DNA of 64,000 bases from Bretschneidera sinensis. Its lineage: Eukaryota > Streptophyta > Magnoliopsida > Brassicales > Akaniaceae. Under the pieces are notes generated by a model that saw only the letters and a list, made by a program, of their open reading frames with translations, was not told the origin of the DNA and made no database searches. The stretch covers positions 73,036,817-73,100,816 of the forward strand of contig CM043701.1 of the NCBI GenBank assembly GCA_023935145.1. The letters run 5' to 3'. Both the position numbers and the translations under genes were made by a program. Shown piece by piece: positions 33,420 through 43,203 of the stretch (position 1 is its first letter; each line of letters starts with the position of its first letter).

Positions 33420-34562
33420 TTGATTCAAATGTCCCCTAAAATCAAGAGACCAAGGGGGAAACAACCTCAAGAGTATGATGAGAGCAAATTTGTTAGTTTT
33501 GAGGCTAGTGAGAGATATGTTAGGATGATGCAAGCTAGAAAACCCATTATTGAGAGAGGATTCACTATCACAGAGAAGAGAAACCCAACCTTGTTTAGAA
33601 TGATTATTGATAGGCATTGGGGTACATTTGCAAGACAACCATCTCATTCCCTTACAAATGTGGTTAGAGAATTCTATGCTAATGCAGAAGAACATAGGAA
33701 TGTTAAGGTGATGGTGAGAAAAAAAAATAGTTTCTTTTAGCAGCACATCTATCAATAGATTCTATAGGCTACCTGACATAGAAAACAATGAGTATATTGC
33801 ATATGCGTCTAATATTGATTATGAAGAGATTTGCAATACTCTCTGTATTCTGGGCACATCATGGAAAATGACGGGTGATACCCCTAAAACCTTGTCCGGT
33901 ACTTCTCTGACTGTCAATGCTCGAGCTTGGCAATATTTTGTATGTCAAAGATGGATGCTTGCTACGCACTATAGTGACCTTATTGTTGAGAGAGTTGTTA
34001 TGATTTATGCCATTTTGATGGGCATGACTATTGATATAGGCCAAATCATATTCAATTCTATCATACACACTGTGTGACAAAAGCTTGGATTGTATTTCCC
34101 TTCATTAATTACCCTATTATGCATCCAAGTCGGCGTCCAGTACAATCCTGACGAGGAGGCCCAGCAACCCAAGAAGCCTATCGATGATGGCATGCTCACT
34201 CTGATTAAAGCCTCAAAGCTGCCAGCTCCGGGAGAGAGAGCAGTGATTGCTGCCCTCCCTCCTCCCTCTAGGCATTTCACTATTGCAGAGCGCTTTGAGC
34301 ATTTAGAGATTCGTTTTGATGAGCATCAGAAACTCTTGCATGATAGGTTTGATTGTCAAGGAACGATTCTTGGCTAGGGAAGCCGATTATCAAGTGGGGG
34401 TGTACTCTTCTTTTGGTTAAATGTACCAACACCTTGCCTCCGCCACTGGTTGTGACATGGATCACTTTCCCACTTTGCCACCCTATCCGGGTTCATCTTT
34501 TGATCCAACTCCCGAGGAAGGTGAAGAGAATGAAGGAAATGAAAAGGAGGATGAAGACATAA
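33420..34562 (+). pseudogene. third (env-position) ORF of element C, putative plant transposon protein domain
   Basis: A basic start (MSPKIKRPRGKQP) leads into KFVSFEASERYVRM and LTNVVREFYANA (33,420-33,740). A frameshift at about 33,735 is followed by RFYRLPDIE, ITGTSWK-like and ARAWQYFVCQRWMLATHY (to a TGA at 34,075-34,077). Then come VQYNPDEEAQQPKKPIDDG, and after another shift a helix and an acidic tail (EEGEENEGNEKEDED) to 34,562. The KFV...EFYAN signature is shared with the third ORF of element A. No membrane segment or signal peptide is visible. Confidence 0.7.
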
Positions 34563-36251
34563 AGGATTGGTTTTGGGTTCTATCTTGTTTGTCTCCTTTT
34601 ATTTTATTTTATTATCGGATGACTGTACTAACATTTATTGTGTATTCCTTTTCGTTATTTTATTTTTCGTACTCTATTTTCGTTTTTAGTTATTTATTCC
34701 CATTTTATGTGTTAACCTAACATACGGTGGGAATCTTAATGTTACACCGCAGTTGCTTTCTTTTTGTTTGTTTTGTTCTATGTTATAGATCGAAATTTCA
34801 ACATAAAGAACAGCATGCAGTTCACATGGTGAAGCACAATTTTCAGCTTCTATGCATTTTTGGTTACAAAGGGAGTTTCCTTTACTTTTTCTTTTACATT
34901 AAGGTCAATGCAATTTTTAAAGTTGGGGGTGGAGGAAACATATTTCTTTTTTTTTTCATTGAACTGCTAGGTGTCACTTTCCCTTTTTTTTTTTTTTTTT
35001 TTAGCATGCTTTGTGTTAGCCTTGGAGTTAATTCACATGTCAATGATATGAGCCTAATTGAGATAGCATATAGCATTTAGAATAAGTTAAATCTTGCTTC
35101 GGTTTGAGAATAATTTAAGTGTAAATCTTCATTTGTTTTGAGACTCTAGTTTACGGTAAGATTGCATGATTAGTCTAAAACATTTAGAGAAGTTTTATGT
35201 GTGATTGTTTTGTGAATACTTTTGCGGTCTCAATAAGCTCTAGAACTTATTTGATAATCGCATGAGGCGAATTCCTATAATGCACATTACTTAGGATATG
35301 ATATAGGCTATTGTTGGATTGTTTGAGCCTTTCAAACTTACCCTTGCTATATTTATCGCTAGTCACCTGTTTGAGCCTTTTTCTTGAAAAATAATTTGAG
35401 CCTTTTTTCTTTCGATAGCCCATTTACTTACCTTTATGAGCCTAAAAATATTTTATCCTTACCCTTCTTTTAAAAGAACTTAGTTATACACATTTGTTGA
35501 GAAGCATTTAAGAGGAGTAAGGATGGAAATATGAAAAAATATTACTGCCATAACCCAAGTATATTAAAGGAGATAAGATGGGGGTTGTGGAAAAGAAAAG
35601 AAAAGAAAAGAATGAAAAAGAAGGTGAATGGTCTTATGCCAAAATAAAAAAAAAAAAAAAAAAAAAAGAAGTGAATAATGGTAAAGAAAGAAGAAATGAA
35701 AAGAAAAAAAAATGGTGATTTATTGAGAGAAATGCTCAAAAAATGGTTGAAAGAGTTGGGTATTGAAGTAAGGTTATCCAGTGCTTAAAGTGATTGTGTT
35801 TAAAACTAAGAGATTGAGTTCTTTTACTTGTTGAATAGTTCTCGTTCTCTCTTGACCTTTACCTTAGCCTAACATTACAAACTTATTAAAGACCTATTGA
35901 TCCAAGGTAGTGTGATTTTTTTTCTACAATAGTGGAGAGTGATTTGAAAAGTGAGCCTATAAAGCTTGTTTTGGTGATTGATGTCACGCAAATTAATATA
36001 TTTTAGAGGCCAAGACTTGTATTCATGATTATTGTGCATAAAATCATCCGGGTGTTCGAATTAATTGATTGTGGTAAATGGATGTTAAGAGTCGATAACA
36101 ATTTTAAAATTGATATTTGGATTAATTTTGGACTTGGGTGATATTTAATGATTTTATGTACTGTGTGTTATTTGCAATTTTTGATCCCTACCATAGAATT
36201 CATTTCATATTGTCTTGTTTTCGCTTGAATTGCTAGGAACTAGCAATAAGT
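34563..36251 (+). other. 3' non-coding region of element C
   Basis: This is AT-rich, with homopolymer runs (T at 34,986-35,002, A at 35,646-35,667) and an (AAAAG)n run near 35,593-35,612. AGTTGGGGGTGGAGG at 34,921-34,935 resembles the terminal polypurine tract. No gene is seen. Confidence 0.6.
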
Positions 36252-36264
36252 TAGTTGGGGGTTA
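36252..36264 (+). other. polypurine tract of element C
   Basis: TAGTTGGGGGTTA lies directly before the TGATGAG start of the 3' LTR. Confidence 0.8.
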
Positions 36265-36567
36265 TGATGAGAGTCATAAAATGCATCTTAATAGTACTTA
36301 TTTGTTAGCATTTTAGGATTAATCTAGGTTTAAATTGCACTTTTATGCCTTAACAACTCTAAAGTAATATTCTTGGATTGTTGATCTATTTCGATGCCTT
36401 TTCAAGTACTTTGAGTCCAAAAGAGGTGGAAAGCCATCATAGCTTAAAGCACGATGCTTTGATGCACATCAGTGTGAAGGCATGGTTGCGGAAGGACAAA
36501 ATGAAGAGAAACCAAGTCTTTAGTGTGTGCACTGCAGCCTGAAAAATATAAGCCTCGGCCTCCAGAA

Positions 36568-36572
36568 CCATG
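36568..36572. repeat. target-site duplication of element D (left copy)
   Basis: CCATG here and at 42,263-42,267 flank D exactly. The intact site reads AGAACCATGCCC in the 5' LTR of C. Confidence 0.95.
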
Positions 36573-37860
36573 TGTTGTGAGTTTTAAATTACTCGCAAGC
36601 GCACGAGTCGTTTGCAATATAGCGTTGTGCAAGTGCGAGGTCGAATCCACAGGGAATTGCGTTGTGAAAATATAATTTTTAATCTAAATTAACTCTATCT
36701 TAACCTAGTTCCGAATTTTGAATGATAATTTGCAAAATAAATTAAAACTAAATTTAATTGATTTAAAATCTAATAATAAAAAGCACTAAGGTTTCCGAAT
36801 CCACCCAACCGAAGTTAAGCATACATGTTCTAAAAATTTAGCCTATCAAAACATTCAATGAATCCAACTATAAGACAAAAAAACAAAGAATATCCCAACT
36901 AAACCAAAAGCACCCGATGTATCTGCTCTTAACAAATCACAAAGGGAATCCAATTTAATCGAAAAGCATTCAATGTATCCATCAGATGAAACACAAAGAA
37001 AATCCAACAGACAATTTAAACTCAATCAATTATAAGATTTACTCAAATAATTGACAAAACATTTATACTAAAAATTGTCAGATTTGTACAAGCAAATCTG
37101 AACTACTACGCCAAACAACGGCGGGGCTTCATCTTCAACCTTAACTGAAGATTCTAGCCACTCATAACTATAAAACTATAATAACAAGTGCTAAACATTT
37201 AAACTAAAACAACTGAATATAAAGAAATAAATAAACAACTTTACATGGGAGAAATTCCACTCGCTGACGGGCGGCGCTTCCCCTCGTGGTAGCAATGCCT
37301 TCGGGATCCACCAGAATGCTAGCGAACGTCCATCGGTAGAACACCAAAGTGGCTCAGGAATTGTACACTGAATGATGAAGTGGAGTGGGTCTTATATCGG
37401 CAAATACCACAAGTGGAATGTGTTTCCAATCCGATGTGGGATGTGGGATATAGAAATGTGTTTCCAACCAATGTGGGATGTTGGATTTAAGTCTTCACAT
37501 GCCCTTCAAAACTTCTGTTCACGCTGAAATCCCGCACAGCCCGCACAGTCTGACCTTTGTCTACTAAAACGGCCATAACATTCTGTAGAAAAATCATTTT
37601 TATGAGCCGTAAAATTCTCCAGAAAATAGACTTCTGGATCTTTCTAAGCATATATGGCTCATATCCTGGTTCTTCTTGAATCAATACAGTTTAATTTTCA
37701 AAGATGATTGATCTATACGGGCAATTCTGGCAATTTTAGTGAAACTCCTTTCCCAATGCTTGTAAACCTGAAAAACAACGAAAACAACTCAAAGTAACAA
37801 ATTCCTAAGCTAACAAATGTAAATTAGAGGGCCAAAATATGCAATATTTGGCACTCATCA
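36573..37860 (-). repeat. 3' LTR of element D
   Basis: It is 1,288 bp, TGTTGTGAG to ACTCATCA on the plus strand. It contains two copies of a TGTGGGATGT-type motif (37,428-37,490) upstream, on the minus strand, of a TATAAG box at 37,391-37,397, and the short frame shared with element B. Confidence 0.95.
37487..37684 (-). other. short LTR reading frame of element D (3' LTR copy)
   Basis: It has 65 codons starting MIQEEPGYEPYMLRKI. The other LTR has the same frame at 41,889-42,086, with two or three residue changes. It resembles the frame at 19,850-20,059 in element B. Function unknown. Confidence 0.4.
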
Positions 37861-37875
37861 AATACCCCCAAACTT
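37861..37875 (-). other. polypurine tract of element D
   Basis: TACCCCCAAACTT (minus AAGTTTGGGGGTA) lies next to the 3' LTR. The identical 13-mer recurs at 38,850-38,862 and 38,952-38,964. Confidence 0.8.
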
Positions 37876-39247
37876 ACAATTTGCTAGTCCCTTAGCAAAA
37901 CAAAATAAAAGACTCAATGAAAAACAAAAAACATAAAGATAAAGTCATCACTCATGGTATCCAAAAATTTAAGGAGCACACATCACCATGATATTCATTC
38001 ATAAGCAAGCTAAAAAAGGTAAACCCATCTTCGCAATGAATAGAAATGTTAAAATCTAATTACTTACAAAAGGCAGGATAAGGCATCACAAGCTTGAATC
38101 AGTGTAAGGTGAATTAGCATATAAAAATGAAGCTTCCAAGTAACTCTAATGTGTAAGGTCTCCATGTCTCAAGACACATCGAATTTCCCATCAAAAATGA
38201 ATGACAAAGGCATAATATTTTTTTTTTTTTAAATAAGGCACGGCTATGTTTAGTTCCCTTAAGCTTTCTAATTGACCCATGTAGCGAGTGTTAAGTCAAT
38301 GACTCCCAAACCAGGTGGTTTTAGGGCATTAGGTATAAAGACACCCCTAAGGACTTACTAACTCGAGTCAAAAAGGCTACGAAATTAAACCGACCTTAAT
38401 ATTACCAAGCAAAATTCCACCTTTTGACGTGAACACTCACTGCTTACTGAGGCAAGAGGTCCAGTTACTTAGCGAAAAGTTTATTGATAATTTTTTATTT
38501 TTTTATTTTTATATTTTCCTATGCCCAAGAGTTCATCCAACAAGTCATCCAGTTTCAGTTAAGATAAGGAAAAATACACATTAAAATCACATGTCATACC
38601 TCACATAATTTGTGCTAATGTGCTCGTGTTAGATTAGATCAAACATGTGAATTCTCAAAATGCCTAAAGTAAGTAACTAAATTTTAAAAATTTATCACCA
38701 GATCATGTGTTCAAAATGTTAAGCTCACCAATGACATCACATCACAGAAAATGTTTAGATCAACTAAAATTTCACGATAACATGAGCATGCATTTTTCTC
38801 TATGACGAAAAGACAACAAATTAGGACAAAGTGTGTGATGTGTCTCCCATACCCCCAAACTTAAATTACACATTGACCCCAATGTGTGACTAATATGGAA
38901 AGAGCTGACCTAAGATATGGAGAACTATCTGGACTGGTATGGCTCATAGCATACCCCCAAACTTGAACTGAAGTACGCTTTGTCCCTGAAAAATAAAAAC
39001 TGGAAAACAAAAAATACTGGAAACAAACATTAATCATAAATATGCGAAATAATAAATAAACAAAAGAAAAGATAAGCTGTGGGGTGCCTCCCATGAGCGC
39101 TAAGTTTAACGTCTTCAGCCAGACCCAACATTAGTAAACATGCCCAACTAAGTGCTCCACCACCTGATCAATAAATGGGAATGGAAAATGATCAGGCTTG
39201 GTGGCAGCATTCAATTTACGGTAGTCTAGATACTTTCTCCATCTTGA
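37876..39247 (-). other. 3' non-coding region of element D with truncated RT
   Basis: Just below the ORF, about 39,247-39,140 still reads as RT after a stop (LDYRKLNAATKPDHFPFPF, IDQVVEHL). The coding trace then ends at a TAA and is followed by a 3' non-coding sequence (GCTCATGGGAGGCACCCC type). The rest is AT-rich without ORFs, with T/A runs near 38,217-38,232 and two extra polypurine-tract copies. Confidence 0.65.
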
Positions 39248-40852
39248 CTATACTCGAGTTGGAACCAACTCGTTATCTTTATTTACTACCGTAAATTCAG
39301 CACGTTTGGGCACGACTGGAATCTGGCTCACCCACTTGCTATCAGAGATGGGATAAATGATCCCTGCCTCTAACAGCTTAATATCTTTCGCCCTCACAAC
39401 CTCTTGCAAAGCAGGGTGGAGCCTTCTTTGTGGCTCCCTCAATGGCTTGGCATTCTCCTCCAACTGTATCGTGTGTATTACCAATGAGGGGTTGATTCCC
39501 TTGACATCCTCAATAGTCCAGCCTATAGCTTCCTTATGCTCTCTTAAGACGTCCAATAATTTCTCCTCTGGAGCATCACCCAAATCTAAAGCTATGATTA
39601 TAGGCAAAGAATCTGCTGGACCTGGGAACTTATACTTAAGATTATCTGGTAAAGGCTTAAGTTCCTTCTTGGGGGTGTCAGGTGCGGCGGTCTCCTCCGT
39701 CTTATTGCTTTCTCTAGGATCAGACTCCAAAATGACATTTACTTCATCAAGTAACTTATCTAAGCCCAAGTCCTCTCCAAAGTGAGCAAAGCATGCCTCC
39801 AAGGGATCCTCAATACGGGATTCATCCATAGTCTCCTCTGTCCTACTACTCTCCCGAGGAGCAGACTCCACGATAGTATTTGCTTGCTCAAGTAACTTAT
39901 CTAAATCCAAATCCTCTTCAAACTGAGCAAAGCATGCCTCCATAATGTCCTTAGACTTCCTTTCTTTCTTGGGCACTTGTAGTCTCTCAGGGTAAGGCGC
40001 TTTAGGTAAAAACGACCTAGAGAGATCCTTAATAATACGAGTGGCTGTAGATGGCTCAGCATCTCTCTTCTCATTGTTGCTACTCTCTTGCCCTTGGTGC
40101 ATAGCAGGGCTCTCTTCCACTTGATTGTCCACTTGTCTCCCAGACAAGTATGGGACAGTTGATTGCACTTGTTCTTGCCAATGCATTGGAGTTGAAGAAT
40201 TTCCCACTGCAAACTGTTCCTTTGGGTTAGGCTCAGATTGACTGGGGAACTCTCCTTCCTCGCCTTCACCCACGTAACTTGCGATCTGATCAATTTGACT
40301 CTCTAGTGTGGCAATCGCTTGGGTGTTTTCTATTGTTGCACTCATCACTTCACTCATAGATTGGCTAGTCGCTTTCATGAAATCATTGAGAGCGTCCTCC
40401 AATGACTGTGAAACCGACACTGGCGTTTGAATGGGAGCTTGGTAAACGGGTGATGGTGCTGGATAAGCTGAGTGACCATAATTTGGAATTGGTGGAGGAA
40501 ATTCGGGAGTGTATTGATTGTGAGCATGGTAAGGGGCTCCTCCCTGATTTATTGGTTGGTTCTGCTCCCATGAAAAATTAGAGTGGTTCCACCACTCTGG
40601 ATTGTATATTTCGGAGCAAGATCCAGTTGATTGCCAACAACAGTCATTGAAAGTATTCATTTGTTCCATAGGATACTCAGCACAAGCCGGCATTGATGGG
40701 CAATTCTGTGCTAGATGCATAGGACTAGCACAGATGGAACAGCTTTCAACATTGAAAGTGTTGGCAGCATTGAGGGACAGGCCGGTCATTTTAATGAAAT
40801 CCTTGAGGGCGTCCTCTAAAAACTGTGAAACTGGCGCTGGATTCATCCACAT
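39248..40852 (-). CDS. gag-derived ORF of element D fused to truncated RT
   Basis: This uninterrupted frame has 534 codons, the longest open frame in the window. The order is: a short helix (SQFLEDALKDF, residues 8-18); a zinc knuckle CSICASPMHLAQNC (residues 37-50); the NPEWWNHSNFSW motif (about 83-94); a Pro/Tyr/Gln-rich linker; a second copy of the helix motif (SQSLEDALNDF); a long polar region; two acidic repeats of about 40 residues (EACFAQFEEDLDLDKLL and EACFAHFGEDLGLDKLL); and the RT N-terminus (REPQRRLHPALQEVV, LLEAGIIYPISDSKWVS). The capsid domain normally found before the knuckle is missing, and no protease is present between knuckle and RT. It may still bind RNA. Whether it is translated is unknown. 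Confidence 0.75.
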   Translation of the reverse strand: MWMNPAPVSQFLEDALKDFIKMTGLSLNAANTFNVESCSICASPMHLAQNCPSMPACAEYPMEQMNTFNDCCWQSTGSCSEIYNPEWWNHSNFSWEQNQPINQGGAPYHAHNQYTPEFPPPIPNYGHSAYPAPSPVYQAPIQTPVSVSQSLEDALNDFMKATSQSMSEVMSATIENTQAIATLESQIDQIASYVGEGEEGEFPSQSEPNPKEQFAVGNSSTPMHWQEQVQSTVPYLSGRQVDNQVEESPAMHQGQESSNNEKRDAEPSTATRIIKDLSRSFLPKAPYPERLQVPKKERKSKDIMEACFAQFEEDLDLDKLLEQANTIVESAPRESSRTEETMDESRIEDPLEACFAHFGEDLGLDKLLDEVNVILESDPRESNKTEETAAPDTPKKELKPLPDNLKYKFPGPADSLPIIIALDLGDAPEEKLLDVLREHKEAIGWTIEDVKGINPSLVIHTIQLEENAKPLREPQRRLHPALQEVVRAKDIKLLEAGIIYPISDSKWVSQIPVVPKRAEFTVVNKDNELVPTRV

Positions 40853-40934
40853 TTTTTTTTGAAATTAAATTAAATTAAATTTTTTTAAATTAAATTAACT
40901 AATAGAAAAATAAAATCAATTCAGACAAAAAATT

Positions 40935-40975
40935 TTCACAAACCAAACAACTCCCCGGCAACAGCTCCAAAAACT
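40935..40975 (-). other. primer-binding site and leader of element D
   Basis: CTCCCCGGCAACAGCTCCAA (plus strand) reads TTGGAGCTGTTGCCGGGGAG on the minus strand, close to the 5' LTR end. It resembles the Athila primer site TGGCGCCGTTGCCGGGGA. Confidence 0.75.
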
Positions 40976-42262
40976 TGTTGTGAGTTTTAAATTACTCGCA
41001 AGCGCACGAGTCGTTTGCAATATAGCGTTGTGCAAGTGCGAGGTCGAATCCACAGGGAATTGCGTTGTGAAAATATAATTTTTAATCTAAATTAACTCTA
41101 TCTTAACCTAGTTCCGAATTTTGAATGATAATTTGCAAAATAAATTAAAACTAAATTTAATTGATTTAAAATCTAATAATAAAAAGCACTAAGGTTTCCG
41201 AATCCACCCCACCGAAGTTAAGCATACATGTTCTAAAAATTTAGCCTATCAAAACATTCAATGAATCCAACTATAAGACAAAAAAACAAAGAATATCCCA
41301 ACTAAACCAAAAGCACCCGATGTATCCGCTCTTAACAAATCACAAAGGGAATCCAATTTAATCGAAAAGCATTCAATGTATCCATCAGATGAAACACAAA
41401 GAAAATCCAACAGACAATTTAAAGTCAATCAATTATAAGATTTACTCAAATAATTGACAGAATATTTATACTAAAAATTGTCAGATTTGTACAAGCAAAT
41501 CTGAACTACTATGCCAAACAACGGCGGGGCTTCATCTTCAACCTTAACTGAAGATTCTAGCCACTCATAACTATAAAACTATAATAACAAGTGCTAAACA
41601 TTTAAACTAAAACAACTGAATATAAAGAAATAAATAAACAACTTTACATGGGAGAAATTCCACTCGCTGACGGGCGGCGCTTCCCCTCGTGGTAGCAATG
41701 CTTTCGGGATCCACCAGAATGCTAGCGGACGTCCACCGGTAAACACCAAAGTGGCTCAGAAATTGTACACTGAATGATGAAGTGGAGTGGGTCTTATATA
41801 GGCAAATACCACAAGTGGAATGTGTTTCCAATCCGATGTGGGATGTGGGATATAGAAATGTATTTCCAACCAATGTGGGATGTTGGATTTAAGTCTTCAC
41901 ATGCCCTTCAAAACTTCTGTTTACGCTGAAATCCCGCACAGCCCGCTCAGCCTGACCTTTGTCTACTAAAACGGCCATAACTTTCTGTAGAAAAATCATT
42001 TTTATAAGCCGTAAAATTCTCCAGAAAATAGACTTCTGGATCTTTCTAAGCATATATGGCTCATATCCTGGTTCTTCTTGAATCAATACAGTTTAATTTT
42101 CAAAAATGATTGATCTGTACGGGCAATTCTGGCAATTTTAGTGAAACTCCTTTCCCAGTGCTTGTAAACCTGAAAAACAACGAAAACAATTCAAAGTAAC
42201 AAATTCCTAAGCTAACAAATGTAAATTAGAGGGCCAAAATATGCAATATTTGGCACTCATCA
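40976..42262 (-). repeat. 5' LTR of element D
   Basis: It is 1,287 bp and nearly identical to 36,573-37,860. The minus-strand TATA box here is TATATAAG (41,793-41,800); in the other LTR it is GATATAAG. The functional promoter copy is thus the better one. Confidence 0.95.
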
Positions 42263-43154
42263 CCATGCCTAGAACCTTGAAAAATCCGGAAGAAGACCAC
42301 CAGTGTGCACCGCTGCTTGGACTAGGCTGAGCCAGGGCCTGGATTAATGTGAGCCGCGGCGCGAGCTCGATTCTTTGTTTCCGAGTCACGACTTAATTAG
42401 GGTTTTAATGATAGTTTAAACTCGAAAACACCCTTGGACCTTTTGTATTATAAATAGATCACTTAAGGTTTGATAAGAAACAAGCATTAAGGCTGGAAAA
42501 ATCAAGAAGGCTACCACATTCTCCTCCATCAAAGTGTTCAAGAATGAGCCTCATGGCCAACTAATCTCCAAGCAAGGCAAAGGGATGAATCCCTAGGTGT
42601 AGTTGTTCTTATTTTCCATTATTGATTCAGTTGTAGTTTGGATTTATTGTCAAAAAAATTGTTATGATTTACTCTTTAATTTAATTAGAAGAATTTCTCT
42701 TAATCTAGTGATTGTATCTTCCTCCTCGATATAAGTCTAGTCATGCTCTTTTTATGTCAAGATTGCTGGATGTGATTGAGTCCAGTAGATTTATCTTTTA
42801 GGTTTGTCCATTACTGCGATATTATCATTAAGATATATTGTCGTTTCTTGATAAATCTATATGATAGGTTATGTGTGCTTACATCCAAAGTAAAGAGTAA
42901 TTCATATCAATTACATTAGGGTTTACATGTGCTTTGATTGAATATTTACCGATTGCTTGTTTGGGATGTGAAATTAGTAATCTATTTACATAATTTTCTC
43001 ACATCACTTCATTATCAAAACTCATATTTTCTCACTTGATCTTTATCGTTCGTGTTAAGGGTTACACTTTTCCTTTGTAGTTTGCTTTTCCTCGTGGGAT
43101 CAACACCTCAACTATATACAATAACCGCGTATTAGTTTGAGCGTAATCATACCC

Positions 43155-43203
43155 AAAAACCTCTTTGTAGATTGACGCTCTCCCTGGCAACGTTGCCAAA
43201 ATC
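43155..43203 (-). other. primer-binding site and leader start of element B
   Basis: CCTGGCAACGTTGCCAAAAT (plus) reads ATTTTGGCAACGTTGCCAGG on the minus strand, next to the 5' LTR of B. Compared with TGGCGCCGTTGCCGGGGA it carries C-to-T/G-to-A changes. The remainder of the leader is at 25,718-25,874. Confidence 0.7.

Larger units (their letters stand above)
36573..42262 (-). mobile_element. Element D: young non-autonomous Ty3/gypsy element (TR-GAG-like), minus strand
   Basis: It is 5,690 bp, with LTRs at 36,573-37,860 (3') and 40,976-42,262 (5') that differ at about 22 positions by hand count (about 98.3% identity). Primer site, one long ORF and polypurine tract are present. Protease, most of RT, RNase H and integrase are absent. 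It therefore depended on another element's enzymes. The perfect target duplication and similar LTRs make it the most recent insertion of the nest. Confidence 0.93.
25880..43149 (+). mobile_element. Element C: Athila-like Ty3/gypsy inserted in the leader of element B, containing element D
   Basis: The LTRs are 25,880-27,201 and 36,265-43,149; the second is split by D. TACCC flanks both ends. The internal order is primer site, gag, protease, RT, RNase H, integrase, env-position ORF, a long 3' non-coding region and polypurine tract. All domains are recognisable but broken. C lies on the strand opposite to B and D. Confidence 0.95.
36265..43149 (+). repeat. 3' LTR of element C, split by element D
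   Basis: The pieces are 36,265-36,572 and 42,268-43,149, with D and one CCATG between them. About 1,190 bp remain against 1,322 bp in the 5' LTR. A deletion of about 96 bp near 42,978 lies between short repeats (AATC). Confidence 0.92.

Noticed and set aside
34727..35080. Phenylalanine-rich 117-codon frame near the 3' end of C
   Set aside because: It comes from T-rich homopolymer runs in the non-coding region and is not conserved in B or D.
39357..39785. Plus-strand 142-codon frame within element D
   Set aside because: It lies opposite the long minus-strand ORF and merely mirrors its codons.
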